Counted from the stretch's first letter, positions 1 through 10,534 are shown. The stretch: DNA of 38,953 nt from Lachnospiraceae bacterium (GCA_900770225.1 CAAGJU010000202.1:1-38953), one strand, 5' to 3'. The notes: generated by a model not told the origin, from the sequence alone. Made by a program: numbers and translations.

Positions 1-62
1 CTACGCTCGGACTCGCTAACCACCGGCGTCTGCGGATGGTTGCGGGTTGGAAGCATCTGTAT
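1..62 (+). repeat. Family A palindromic repeat, right arm (copy A1)
   Basis: The stretch from about position 18 to 62 matches the right arm of the complete copy at 32426-32554 almost base for base (CCGGCGTCTGCGGATGG, then TTGCGGGTTGG and a GCATCTG end). The left arm lies outside the window. It sits downstream of the small minus-strand gene at 132-401. Confidence 0.8.
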
Positions 63-131
63 TTCTGGGTCTCTTGCCCGAAACTTTTTATATGCATGCC
101 TCATTTTTGATCACATACATGAGTGTGTATA

Positions 132-401
132 TTATCCCTTAAGGCCCCGGGTCTGCCTGTCCATATCCTCTACAACGATATCAAAGATCTCACCGAGAGA
201 TCTGCCGTATTCAAGGATCTTCCACGGCTCGTTTGTGTGAAAATGGATCTTAATCAGATCCTCATCACCAGCGGCGATCAGGGAATCGCCGTCGAAATGC
301 TCTGTGATGTAATCGGCGATCTCGTCTTCATCCAGATCCTCACCCTCGATCAGGAGCTGTGTGTCATAACGGTATTGCAGTGTCTGTTTGGGAAGCTTCA
401 T
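132..401 (-). CDS. Stand-alone FakA/DAK2-associated domain protein
   Basis: This 89-residue protein matches the middle domain of DAK2/FakA-type fatty acid kinases, not a complete kinase. The segment IKIHFHTNEPWKILEYGRS resembles IKVYVRTGDPGMILTKAMS in the full-length DAK2 protein at 24080-25747 of this window. No DhaL nucleotide-binding domain with a DGDTGTN motif is present. The ATG is preceded by a strong AAAGGAGA site at good spacing, so it is a real gene and not debris. It lies 48 nt downstream of scpB in the same orientation and is probably the last gene of the scpAB operon. Its function is unknown; binding of a small ligand or a partner protein is an inference from the parent family. 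Annotation pipelines sometimes call such proteins 'kinase to dihydroxyacetone kinase'. Confidence 0.75.
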   Translation of the reverse strand: MKLPKQTLQYRYDTQLLIEGEDLDEDEIADYITEHFDGDSLIAAGDEDLIKIHFHTNEPWKILEYGRSLGEIFDIVVEDMDRQTRGLKG

Positions 402-449
402 ACGTATCTCCTTTTCCTGAAGGCTGTCATTCGCAGCCTGTCATATGAT

Positions 450-1121
450 TTATATATCGACTTTTACATCGGCTTCGGCTTCCGCCTCAGCCTTGAAGTC
501 CTCGATCTGCACTTCAGAGAGCTGCGGCAGATCATCCGTGGAACTCACACCGAAATAGCGCAGGAAATTCTCCGTCGTGGCAAAAAGAATCGGCCGACCG
601 GGAACATTCAGTCTGCCGACTTCCTGGATCAGATCATATTCGAGAAGTTTGTTCACTGCATGGTCGCAGCTCACACCGCGGATCTGTTCGATCTGCGCCT
701 TGGTAACCGGCTGCTTATAGGCAATAATGGAGAGCGTCTCCATCACAGTGTCCGTGAGCTGAGGCTTTCTGGGTGTTCTGGCAATCGCGATCAGGGAACT
801 GTAATACTGCTTCTTTGTGCAGAGCTGCCATGCGTCATCGAGATCGAGCAGCATAATGCCGGCTGACGGCGTACTGTACCGCGTCTCCTGCATATGCGCA
901 AGGATTGCTCTCGTCTCTTCCGGTGTCTTACCGATGGCTGCGGCAAGCTGCTTCAGTTCTACAGAACTTCCCATGGCAAAAAGAATTGCTTCCAGCGTTC
1001 CCTCATCTGTACACAGATCTGTACCGGCCTGTTCCACTGTATCTGCTGTATTGACCAGGTTTGGGGCTTCTTCGATCTGCGTGTTGTCCGTATTCAGATT
1101 TTCTGTGTTCTGCTCTGTCAT
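450..1121 (-). CDS. scpB: Segregation and condensation protein B
   Basis: ScpB is the winged-helix partner of ScpA and Smc in the bacterial condensin complex, which compacts and separates newly replicated chromosomes. The 223-residue product has the expected ScpB segments, including LEAILFAMGSSVELKQLA near residue 43 and the conserved region LSIIAYKQPVTKAQIEQIRG in the second winged helix. The first 35 or so residues form an acidic, Asn/Thr-rich extension not needed by the family. The ATG lies 12 nt after the scpA stop, so the two genes are co-transcribed. The upstream ribosome site is modest (GAGAGATACAGGA). Confidence 0.95.
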   Translation of the reverse strand: MTEQNTENLNTDNTQIEEAPNLVNTADTVEQAGTDLCTDEGTLEAILFAMGSSVELKQLAAAIGKTPEETRAILAHMQETRYSTPSAGIMLLDLDDAWQLCTKKQYYSSLIAIARTPRKPQLTDTVMETLSIIAYKQPVTKAQIEQIRGVSCDHAVNKLLEYDLIQEVGRLNVPGRPILFATTENFLRYFGVSSTDDLPQLSEVQIEDFKAEAEAEADVKVDI

Positions 1122-1133
1122 TCCTGTATCTCT

Positions 1134-1955
1134 CTATGCGTAATCCGACATCACGAGTGTTTCTCCCGCTTCTGCCCTGTAGGCATCGCCGACGAGTGAA
1201 GTCTCATGCTGATCTTCCGCAGAATCAATGATGATATCGCCGAAATTTGCATCCTGCTCGCATGTGATCTTTCCAAGTTTCATCAGTTCAAGAACGGCAA
1301 GAAAAGTGACGATGGTCTGCATTTTGCTGTGCTGCTTCTGCAGCAGTGAACGGAATGATATCCGGCGCTTTCTTCTTGCCGTGATCTGCACATAATCCAG
1401 TTTATCGGGAAGGGATACCTCTTCGCGCTCGATATGGCCGAATTTGCTTCGGATTGGATCTACCTTCTCCTCCGATCTTCGCATGACGTCGTCAAAAATT
1501 TCCTTCAGCTTCGACAGCGTCACACCGTCCAGCAGTTCATCCATATCAACGGGCGGCACATATTTTTCCACTTCTTCCGGAAGACATCTGCCACGGGTAA
1601 CCACATCCCCGGCTCTATCCGAACATTCCCTGAGTTCCTGCGAGATGGCACGATATTCCTTGTATTCAAGAAGCTGTTTCACCAGCTCTGCCCGGGGATC
1701 GATCTCCTCGCCTTCTTCATCCACCTCTCTCGGCAGAAGCATACGGCATTTGATATCGATCAGGGTAGCTGCCATGACCATGAATTCGCTCGTGGTCTCC
1801 AGATCCTCATGATCCATCCCGTTTACGTAAGCCAGATACTGGTCCGTGATCTCAGCAATCGGTATGTCATAGATGTCTATTTTATTTTTATCGATCAGAT
1901 GCAGAAGTAGGTCAAGCGGTCCTTCAAATACTTCCAGTTTCACTTCAATTGGCAA
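1134..1955 (-). CDS. scpA: Segregation and condensation protein A (kleisin)
   Basis: ScpA is the kleisin subunit that bridges Smc heads and binds ScpB. The product is 273 residues, normal for the family. It starts with the typical KLEVFEGPLDLLLHLIDKNK segment and contains the usual YLAYVNGM and EFMVMAATLIDIKCRMLLP regions. The C-terminal winged helix (about residues 190-240) includes VTFLAVLELMKLGKI. The start codon is TTG, chosen because a strong GGGAGG site lies 8 nt upstream and the conserved N-terminus begins immediately. It is the first gene of the scpA-scpB pair. No clear promoter is visible in the 46 nt before it, so transcription may come from the metallophosphoesterase gene upstream. 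Confidence 0.96.
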   Translation of the reverse strand: MPIEVKLEVFEGPLDLLLHLIDKNKIDIYDIPIAEITDQYLAYVNGMDHEDLETTSEFMVMAATLIDIKCRMLLPREVDEEGEEIDPRAELVKQLLEYKEYRAISQELRECSDRAGDVVTRGRCLPEEVEKYVPPVDMDELLDGVTLSKLKEIFDDVMRRSEEKVDPIRSKFGHIEREEVSLPDKLDYVQITARRKRRISFRSLLQKQHSKMQTIVTFLAVLELMKLGKITCEQDANFGDIIIDSAEDQHETSLVGDAYRAEAGETLVMSDYA

Positions 1956-2001
1956 GCGATCTGCCTCCCTGCTGATATAACCACAGAAAAATGTCCTGTG
2001 C

Positions 2002-3003
2002 CTAATGATTCATGTGGCCGCCGCGCACATGAAGCGTGATGCTCACGATTTCTCTGGGATTGGCAATCCTGACAGGTATCGTGTGTTCGCCGGCACCGGA
2101 TGTAATAATAACATGTTTTCCACCGTTTTCAAACCAGCCATAGGCATTCGGAGAGAAAATGCGGAAATCAGGGGTAACCGCGCCGCGGTGTTTTCCGACA
2201 CGCATAATGCCGCCATGATAATGGCCGCTGAGCGTAAGGTCCGCACCCCATTTCACGCAGGCATTCCGGCAGGCGGGATTGTGTGCAAGCAGGATATTCA
2301 CTGCTTCCGGGTCCGGCACACCCAGTGCCTCCCTGAGTTCTACCGGTGGCATCTCCACATGATGCAACCGCGCATAGTATTTCGAACGCATGGTAAACCC
2401 GTAAATACGCACGGGAATACCACGGATATCCGTCTCTGCATTTCTGTTATCGAGAATCGTAATATTATCCGTATGCAGGCTGTCGATAAAATCATCATAT
2501 CTGTCTCCGAACCGCTCTCTCTGCGCCCGCATCCGGGTCTCGTGATTGCCCAGCGCCAGATAGAGCGGGTAGTCAGCAGCGATGCGGTTCAGCAGCGACG
2601 CCATCTCCTCCAAGTGATCATCATATCCACCCCGGGCTGCGTATACATCACCCTGATGGTTCTGAACTGCTCGCTCTGCGGCGTATTTGTCGTCTGATTG
2701 CTTCTGCATTCCCCGACTGAAAGCGAATGAGTCGGCATCGACACAGTCACCGCCGCAGAGCACCAGATCTGGCTCTTCCTCATGCAGAATCTCCATGATT
2801 CTCTCCGGCTCTCCGTGCGTCACACAGCAGTGAATATCGGAGAAGAAGCAGATCTTCAGTTCTCCCTGCGGAAGCCCGGGACGCATGACCGTCAGATTGT
2901 AGGAAGTATCAGTGATATTCTTCGGAAAAATTTCGATCAGGTTTTGCATCACAGACGAGGATATGCACGATTTAATATTGATCATAGAGTTTCTCTCATC
3001 CAT
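2002..3003 (-). CDS. Calcineurin-like metallophosphoesterase
   Basis: This 333-residue protein carries the metallophosphoesterase signature: SDIH (D56, H58), GGD (84-86), GNHE (152-155), H241 in LLAHNP, and SGHYHGG (259-265). These residues bind two metal ions and hydrolyse phosphodiester bonds. It resembles the YkuE/YaeI-like group, but no transmembrane segment or twin-arginine signal is visible, so it is probably cytosolic. Residues 90-135 contain an insertion rich in charged residues. The start is uncertain: the ATG at 3003 has no clear ribosome site, while an in-frame ATG at 2985 follows GAGAGAAACTCT. It lies just upstream of scpA. The substrate cannot be inferred from sequence. Confidence 0.85.
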   Translation of the reverse strand: MDERNSMINIKSCISSSVMQNLIEIFPKNITDTSYNLTVMRPGLPQGELKICFFSDIHCCVTHGEPERIMEILHEEEPDLVLCGGDCVDADSFAFSRGMQKQSDDKYAAERAVQNHQGDVYAARGGYDDHLEEMASLLNRIAADYPLYLALGNHETRMRAQRERFGDRYDDFIDSLHTDNITILDNRNAETDIRGIPVRIYGFTMRSKYYARLHHVEMPPVELREALGVPDPEAVNILLAHNPACRNACVKWGADLTLSGHYHGGIMRVGKHRGAVTPDFRIFSPNAYGWFENGGKHVIITSGAGEHTIPVRIANPREIVSITLHVRGGHMNH

Positions 3004-3065
3004 TTCATCAGCTCAGACTTTTCTATAAATAGACGATTATCATTACCTGTAGGTCACGGCAGCCA

Positions 3066-3262
3066 GTTCACGGCTGACACAGATGGGCGGCGAACACTGC
3101 GTTTTTCGTCGTGAAGGAGCACACTGGCTGCGGCCCGGGTGACAACCGTCCAAGCAGCAAGGCTAAAAGCCTTGCTGCGCGTTTTGTCAGAGGGCCGCAA
3201 ACAGGCGCGTGCGAGCGAACAAAAAAACGTACAGTGAGCCGCCCGCTGTGGCAGTCGTGAAC
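3066..3262. repeat. 197-bp near-complete palindrome
   Basis: The two halves are imperfect reverse complements over about 97-100 bp each, with a centre at 3165-3167 (AAGGCT-aaa-AGCCTT). The innermost 11 bp are perfect (GCAGCAAGGCT), the TGCGGCCC/GGGCCGCA block matches, and the outer GTTCACGGCTGACACAG matches its partner with few changes. It lies between the rpsU terminator and the metallophosphoesterase start. No open reading frame inside it looks real. Together with its flanks it accounts for the gene-free stretch 3004-3342. Confidence 0.8.
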
Positions 3263-3283
3263 GATCTCGTATCTGCATATACG

Positions 3284-3321
3284 GAAAGAAGCTCTGGCAG
3301 TTGCCTGTCAGAGCTTCTTCT
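3284..3321 (-). terminator. Terminator after rpsU
   Basis: Hairpin with stem AAGAAGCTCTG/CAGAGCTTCTT and inner CAG/CTG pairs around a TTGC loop, 24 nt past the rpsU stop. On the minus strand the stem ends in CTTCTTT, a short T tract. This fits an intrinsic terminator. Confidence 0.7.
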
Positions 3322-3342
3322 TAACATTCTGAACCAATCAGA

Positions 3343-3519
3343 TCAGTTGTATTTACGCTTTCTGGCTGCTTCGGATTTCTTCTTGCGGCGAACACTGGGT
3401 TTCTCGTAGTGCTCTCTCTTGCGGATCTCCTGCTGGATACCAGCCTTCGCACAGTTTCTCTTGAAACGGCGGAGCGCGCTGTCAAGTGTCTCGTTTTCTT
3501 TTACGATTACTGTTGCCAT
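3343..3519 (-). CDS. rpsU: 30S ribosomal protein S21
   Basis: S21 is a small basic protein of the 30S subunit near the mRNA exit that helps initiation. The 58-residue product begins MATVIVKENETLDSALRRFK and ends in a Lys/Arg-rich tail with SVRRKKKSEAARKRKYN, typical of the family. A longer in-frame reading exists upstream, but the start at 3519 is set by a strong AGGGAGGTAA site about 11 nt before it and by the family length. A good promoter lies at 3600-3627 and a terminator at 3284-3321, so it forms a single-gene transcription unit. Confidence 0.97.
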   Translation of the reverse strand: MATVIVKENETLDSALRRFKRNCAKAGIQQEIRKREHYEKPSVRRKKKSEAARKRKYN

Positions 3520-3599
3520 ATGCCCAAACCTTACCTCCCTCCAGTTGTGAGATTGTGCCAAATACAACTGTTTGGGTATTTGCACTAAAACTGTAGTTC

Positions 3600-3627
3600 A
3601 TTATATCAGATTTATCTGATTCGTCAA
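3600..3627 (-). promoter_or_regulatory. Sigma-A promoter of rpsU
   Basis: On the minus strand TTGACG and TATAAT are separated by 16 bp. The spacer contains the small palindrome CAGATAAATCTG. It starts 5 nt beyond the alaS stop codon and reads into rpsU. Confidence 0.8.
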
Positions 3628-3632
3628 GGTTG

Positions 3633-6371
<2,739 letters not shown>

Positions 6372-6374
6372 CTG

Positions 6375-7607
6375 TCAAGCCCTCACAATCTTTTTGATAT
6401 TTTTCTTACCTTTTTTCACCAGGATACCCTCCGCAGGAATGTCATCCTTCTTCAGCTCCCAGGTAAAATCATCGATCTTCTTATCACCGACGGTAATGCT
6501 GTGGTCCTTGGTGATGGAGCGGCGCGCGTCGGAACGGGACGAACACTGACCGGACTTCACCAGAACGGTGATGATATCGATCGCACCGTTCTCATTGAAA
6601 TCCTCATCCTTCAGTTCAACCGACGGAACGGTGTCCAGAGAACCTGCGCCGGCAAATACCGCCTTCGCGCCGGCCTCTGCCTTTTTCGCCTCGTCCTCTC
6701 CGTGAACCATGGCCGTCAGCTCATAGGCGAGAATGCGCTTGGCCTCGTTGAGCTGCGATCCCTCCCATTTATCCATCTCGTCGATCTGCTCGAGAGGAAG
6801 GAAGGTCATCATCCGGAGGAACTTGAGGACATCGGCATCGTCGACATTCCGCCAGTACTGATAGAAGTCGTACGGTTTGTACTTGTCCGGATCAAGCCAT
6901 ACGGCGCCGCCGGCCGTCTTGCCCATCTTTGTTCCGTCATGCTTGAGGAGCAGGTTGATGGTCATGGCGTAAGCGTCCTTTCCGTCTTTTCTGCGGATCA
7001 GATTGATACCGCCGAGCATATTTGACCACTGATCATCGCCGCCGAACTGCATCTGGCAGCCGTAGTCATGGTACAGGCGATAAAAATCATAGCTCTGCAT
7101 CAGCATGTAGGAGAACTCCAGGAACGTCAGTCCCTGCTGCATCCTGTTGACATAGGCACGCGCGCGGAGCATGTCATTCACGCTGAAATACGATCCGATA
7201 TCGCGCATGAAATCAAGGAAATTCAGATCTCTGAGCCAGTCGGCATTGTTGACAATCAGTGCTTTATTATCGGAAAAATCAATGAACCGGCTCATCTGCT
7301 TCTTGAAGCATTCCACGTTGTGGTCGATCGTTTCGACGGTCATCATTTTTCTCATGTCGGTTCTGCCGGACGGATCTCCGATCATGGCTGTACCGCCGCC
7401 GACCAGAGCGATCGGTTTATTGCCGGCCTGCTGGAGTCTCTTCATCAGCGTCAGCGCCATGAAGTGTCCAACGTGCAGAGAATCCGCCGTGGGGTCAAAT
7501 CCGATGTAAAATGTTGCCTTTCCGTTGTTGATCAGATCGGCAATTTCCTTTTCATCCGTCAGCTGGGCGAGCAGTCCTCTCGCCTGAAGTTCTTCATATA
7601 AAGTCAT
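6375..7607 (-). CDS. tyrS: Tyrosyl-tRNA synthetase
   Basis: TyrRS activates tyrosine and transfers it to tRNA-Tyr. The class I signature motifs are HVGH (residues 45-48) and KMGKT (227-231), with the tyrosine-pocket segments YIGFDPTADSLHVGHF and GGDDQWSNM. A C-terminal S4 RNA-binding domain follows from about residue 345. The start at 7607 is preferred over an ATG two codons upstream because the GAGGAA ribosome site overlaps that first ATG but is correctly spaced from the second. The gene is 410 codons, normal for the family. It follows a 153-nt gap holding a palindromic element and precedes alaS by 3 nt. No T-box features (specifier stem, GGTGG-type antiterminator) are visible in the gap. 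Confidence 0.97.
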   Translation of the reverse strand: MTLYEELQARGLLAQLTDEKEIADLINNGKATFYIGFDPTADSLHVGHFMALTLMKRLQQAGNKPIALVGGGTAMIGDPSGRTDMRKMMTVETIDHNVECFKKQMSRFIDFSDNKALIVNNADWLRDLNFLDFMRDIGSYFSVNDMLRARAYVNRMQQGLTFLEFSYMLMQSYDFYRLYHDYGCQMQFGGDDQWSNMLGGINLIRRKDGKDAYAMTINLLLKHDGTKMGKTAGGAVWLDPDKYKPYDFYQYWRNVDDADVLKFLRMMTFLPLEQIDEMDKWEGSQLNEAKRILAYELTAMVHGEDEAKKAEAGAKAVFAGAGSLDTVPSVELKDEDFNENGAIDIITVLVKSGQCSSRSDARRSITKDHSITVGDKKIDDFTWELKKDDIPAEGILVKKGKKNIKKIVRA

Positions 7608-7647
7608 TGTCATTTCCTCGTCAGTTTATGCTGTATTATGTCTCATA

Positions 7648-7729
7648 CAGTATGGCTCTGCGTGCCGTTTCGTATTTCATACTCATGCTTTACTGAACGG
7701 CAAATCTGCCTGTAAAGCCAGCCATACTG
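7648..7729. repeat. Family C palindromic element, copy C1
   Basis: Terminal arms CAGTATGGCT (7648-7657) and AGCCATACTG (7720-7729) are perfect complements. An inner GCCGTT/AACGGC stem lies within. The left half aligns with the elements at 20043 and 20949 (shared TCT-CG-G-CG-TTC pattern) mostly through transitions. It sits between rnhA and tyrS, upstream of the tyrS ribosome site. Confidence 0.6.
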
Positions 7730-7760
7730 CATCAAAGTATATAATTCCATGATGATAAAA

Positions 7761-8237
7761 TCAAGCGCCCGGATCTTCCAGCAGATCACTGCCGTCAGCT
7801 GCCGACGTGGCAAGCGTATCGCAGCGCTCGTTCAGATCATTTCCATTGTGACCCCTAACCCATACAAACTGTACATGATGCGGTTCCATGGCTTTCAGCA
7901 GTCTCATCCACAGGTCCTGATTTTTCACCGGTTCCTTCTTGCTGTTCTTCCAGCCCTTCTTCTGCCATCCTTCGATCCAGTGGTCGTTAAATGCCTTCAC
8001 CAGATACTGCGAATCCGAGTGAAGAGTGACGTCACAGGGACGGGTGAGTGCCTCCAGTCCCATGATCGCTCCCATCAGTTCCATGCGGTTGTTGGTCGTC
8101 CGCACGTAGCCCTGGGAGAGCTCCTTCTGGTGAAGAACTCCCTTTGTATCGGTGTAACCGAGAACGGCTGCGCATCCGCCGGGTCCGTCGGGATTGCCGC
8201 GGGCGGCGCCGTCTGTATAGATTTCTACATGCATCAT
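7761..8237 (-). CDS. rnhA: Ribonuclease HI
   Basis: RNase HI degrades the RNA strand of RNA-DNA hybrids such as R-loops and primer remnants. The 158-residue protein is the usual size. The catalytic DEDD residues are D9 (IYTDGAARGNPDGPGG), E53 (NNRMELMGA), D75 (LHSDSQYLV) and D140, with the conserved H130 in WVRGHNGN. The basic handle region WQKKGWKNSKKEPVKN is present. The start has a GAGGAAA site 5-6 nt upstream; a second ATG follows immediately. It lies 34 nt after the siroheme-synthase-like gene and appears to belong to the end of the histidine transcription unit. Confidence 0.97.
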   Translation of the reverse strand: MMHVEIYTDGAARGNPDGPGGCAAVLGYTDTKGVLHQKELSQGYVRTTNNRMELMGAIMGLEALTRPCDVTLHSDSQYLVKAFNDHWIEGWQKKGWKNSKKEPVKNQDLWMRLLKAMEPHHVQFVWVRGHNGNDLNERCDTLATSAADGSDLLEDPGA

Positions 8238-8271
8238 GCGTATTTCCTCATAACTCTTCGTCTGAAGTTAT

Positions 8272-8640
8272 TTATTCCGTACCAGCTTCCGCCTGTTCCT
8301 GTGCAAGGAAAAAATCGCATTTGGCCGGTTCACCTTCCGTGAAAACCGGAATACCAAGGCAGCGGCACGCTGCGTAAATATCACGATTGACCGTTTTTTC
8401 GGAACACGCAAAGACCATGCCCGCATCAAGGATCTGTTCTCTTCTGTAAGGTTCCCTGATCAGGCGGATCAGCCCGTTCTTTACCATGCTCTCAAGACCA
8501 GGATAAGGCCTCTCAGAGATCACGGTAATGCTGCATCCGCAGGGAAGCAGTGCATGGACAGCCTGCATTGCCATATCATCTTCGCCGATGACAAAGACCT
8601 GCCGACCGGAAATATCCACGCTGATATTAAGCCTTTCCAT
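8272..8640 (-). CDS. Siroheme synthase N-terminal-like NAD-binding protein
   Basis: This 122-residue protein resembles the Rossmann part of precorrin-2 dehydrogenase (CysG N-terminus, MET8, SirC). Visible marks are a beta strand and glycine turn (GRQVFVIGEDDMAMQAV), an ITVISERP strand, and the stretch NRDIYAACRCLGIPVFTEGEPAKCDFFLA, which parallels the family segment around 'NR..A..LGIPVN..DDP..CDF'. It is shorter than usual (about 150-220), lacking the C-terminal dimer and chelatase region, and the glycine motif is irregular. The start at 8640 follows GGAGAGAAACGG. It sits between hisIE and rnhA. Whether it still oxidises precorrin-2 is unclear; no other tetrapyrrole genes are nearby. Confidence 0.75.
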   Translation of the reverse strand: MERLNISVDISGRQVFVIGEDDMAMQAVHALLPCGCSITVISERPYPGLESMVKNGLIRLIREPYRREQILDAGMVFACSEKTVNRDIYAACRCLGIPVFTEGEPAKCDFFLAQEQAEAGTE

Positions 8641-8690
8641 CCGTTTCTCTCCAGGTTCCATATTTACAGTGTCAGTGTTACTGTTCAGAG

Positions 8691-9893
8691 TCAGTTTTTC
8701 TCCGCGAGCTCCGCGGCGACGTCCTCCCATGTCAGTCCTTTTTCCGCCATCAGCATCATGCTGTCATACAGCACATCCGCCACACGGTCAATGATGCCGC
8801 TCTTCGTTCCCTCAGCCGCCTCCAGGATCAGCGCTGTATCGTCCGCGCCGAGTTTCTGAAGAACATTTCTTGTCTCATCCTCTGTATTTTCTGCATCCTC
8901 CGGACGGCTGTTTTTTTGCTCACAGATGGCGTCAAACGTCTTCTGCAGCACATGGGTCGGCGGTACATAGCTATCTTCCCGGCTGACGATCGTCCGGTAA
9001 AAACAGGAATAGTGTCCGGTGTGACAGGCGGCGCCAACCTGGGCTACTTTGGCAAGAAGCGTATCGTTATCGCAGTCGAGCCTCAGTTCCTTCAGATACT
9101 GAAAATGTCCGCTCGTAAGTCCCTTCATCCAGAGCTCCTGACGGCTTCTGCTCCAGTATGTCATTCTTCCCGTCTTCAGCGTCGTCAGGAAGGCTTCCTC
9201 ATTCATATAAGCTACCATAAGGACCTTATCCGTCTTGAAATCCTGTACAACACAGGGAATCATGCCGTCGCTGTTCAGCTTCAGATCCTTCCAGCTGACT
9301 TCGGACTCAAAATCCTTTTTCCTGTAATTTGCCTCCAGACAGATACTCTGCTGATCATCGTGCAGAAGGACCGCCAGCTCCGTCTCCTCGACGATCTTTT
9401 CATCGTCATCATCATCACGGTCCGTGAGTATCATGGAGGCCAGCTTTTCAATGTCTTCCTTCTGCATCAGAAAATCATTGTAATCAGACACGTAGACGCC
9501 GATCCGTTTCTTTCCGAATCTCCTGGAGACATCTGCCAGGATTTCACGGTTGGAATCCTTGACGGAGTTCAGGATGACCCTGGCACAGCCCGCGCTCAGA
9601 TAGTCCTTCACATCATCGGCCGTGTGTACTGCACCGGCAGCAAACACGCGCATCTGCGTATTCCTGCAGATCGCCTTGATCATCTCCAGAGATGCCGCAT
9701 GTCCGCTTTTTTCCTCGGAAAAATCAAAGATCATGAGTCCCTGCGCATCCGTCTGAGAGCACAGCTTCTCCGCCTTTGCAATGGGATCTGTGCCGCCGTC
9801 CTTTGGCGCATCTTCATCACTCACGCCGAAGTAATAGCCCTCGACATCCTTACCGTTGTTGAGATACAGACAGGGTATGCTGATCGTGTCCAT
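8691..9893 (-). CDS. hisIE: HisF-like/HisI/HisE fusion of histidine biosynthesis
   Basis: HisIE performs steps 2 and 3 of histidine synthesis (PR-ATP pyrophosphohydrolase and PR-AMP cyclohydrolase). The 400-residue protein has three parts. Residues 5-155 resemble half of a HisA/HisF barrel (IPCLYLNNGK; GCARVILNS). An Asp-rich linker (158-164) follows. The HisI domain (205-303) keeps its metal site: DCDND at 273-277 and C290/C297 in CHTGHYSC. The HisE domain (315-398) is divergent: the usual G-EEA-xE helix reads GADDTALILE, and the SYT..LF..G segment before it is replaced by acidic residues, though the VADVLYD segment and a normal C-terminal tail remain. The ATG overlaps the hisB stop as TGATG, indicating coupled translation. 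PR-AMP cyclohydrolase function is secure; HisE activity is doubtful. Confidence 0.9.
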   Translation of the reverse strand: MDTISIPCLYLNNGKDVEGYYFGVSDEDAPKDGGTDPIAKAEKLCSQTDAQGLMIFDFSEEKSGHAASLEMIKAICRNTQMRVFAAGAVHTADDVKDYLSAGCARVILNSVKDSNREILADVSRRFGKKRIGVYVSDYNDFLMQKEDIEKLASMILTDRDDDDDEKIVEETELAVLLHDDQQSICLEANYRKKDFESEVSWKDLKLNSDGMIPCVVQDFKTDKVLMVAYMNEEAFLTTLKTGRMTYWSRSRQELWMKGLTSGHFQYLKELRLDCDNDTLLAKVAQVGAACHTGHYSCFYRTIVSREDSYVPPTHVLQKTFDAICEQKNSRPEDAENTEDETRNVLQKLGADDTALILEAAEGTKSGIIDRVADVLYDSMMLMAEKGLTWEDVAAELAEKN

Positions 9894-10483
9894 CAGAGTG
9901 TTCCTTTCGTTGACAGGACGTCCTGTATTCTGGGATCCAGCGACACCGCCTGATCCAGTGATTTGGCAAAAGATTTGAACAGTGCCTCCGCCTTGTGATG
10001 GTCGTTCATGCCGTCAAGCACCTTCATGTGCAGATTCATCTCCGCAGAGTAGGATATGGCATAGAAAAATTCACGCACCATCTGCGTACTCATGTCCCCG
10101 ATCCTGTCGGAGGCAAAGGAAGCATCATAGGAAAAATACGGCCGTCCCGACAGATCGATGGCCGTCAGAACCAGCGTCTCGTCCATCGGAAGAATGCAGC
10201 TGCCGAACCGGCGGATGCCCTTCTTATCTCCTACCGCCTTCAGGATTGCCTGACCCAGGACGATACCGGTGTCCTCAATCGTATGATGATCGTCCACGCG
10301 GAGATCTCCGGTCACCTTCACCTGCAGATCAAACAGGCCATGCCGCGCGAATCCGTCCAGCAAGTGATCAAAAAAGCCGACACCCGTATCGATCTCCGCT
10401 TTCCCCGTGCCATCGAGGCCAAGCGTGAGGGAAATCTGCGTCTCTCTTGTATTCCGCGTCAACGAGGCTGTTCTGCCTTCCAT
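9893..10483 (-). CDS. hisB: Imidazoleglycerol-phosphate dehydratase
   Basis: HisB removes water from imidazole glycerol phosphate to give imidazole acetol phosphate (step 6). The 196-residue product is the stand-alone dehydratase without the phosphatase domain found in enterics. It contains the manganese-binding histidine motifs FFDHLLDGFARHG and DDHHTIEDTGIVLGQA in the first half and GMNDHHKAEALFKSFA in the second half. An AAGGAGGAAGC ribosome site sets the ATG. It follows hisD by 51 nt and overlaps hisIE by one base. Confidence 0.97.
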   Translation of the reverse strand: MEGRTASLTRNTRETQISLTLGLDGTGKAEIDTGVGFFDHLLDGFARHGLFDLQVKVTGDLRVDDHHTIEDTGIVLGQAILKAVGDKKGIRRFGSCILPMDETLVLTAIDLSGRPYFSYDASFASDRIGDMSTQMVREFFYAISYSAEMNLHMKVLDGMNDHHKAEALFKSFAKSLDQAVSLDPRIQDVLSTKGTL

Positions 10484-10534
10484 GCTTCCTCCTTCTTACA
10501 ATCGTTTTGTGAATTTGTGCGACAGTAGCTTGAT

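Noticed and set aside
40..240. Small plus-strand frame at the left edge
   Set aside because: It runs out of the repeat arm into antisense of the FakA-domain gene and lacks a ribosome site.
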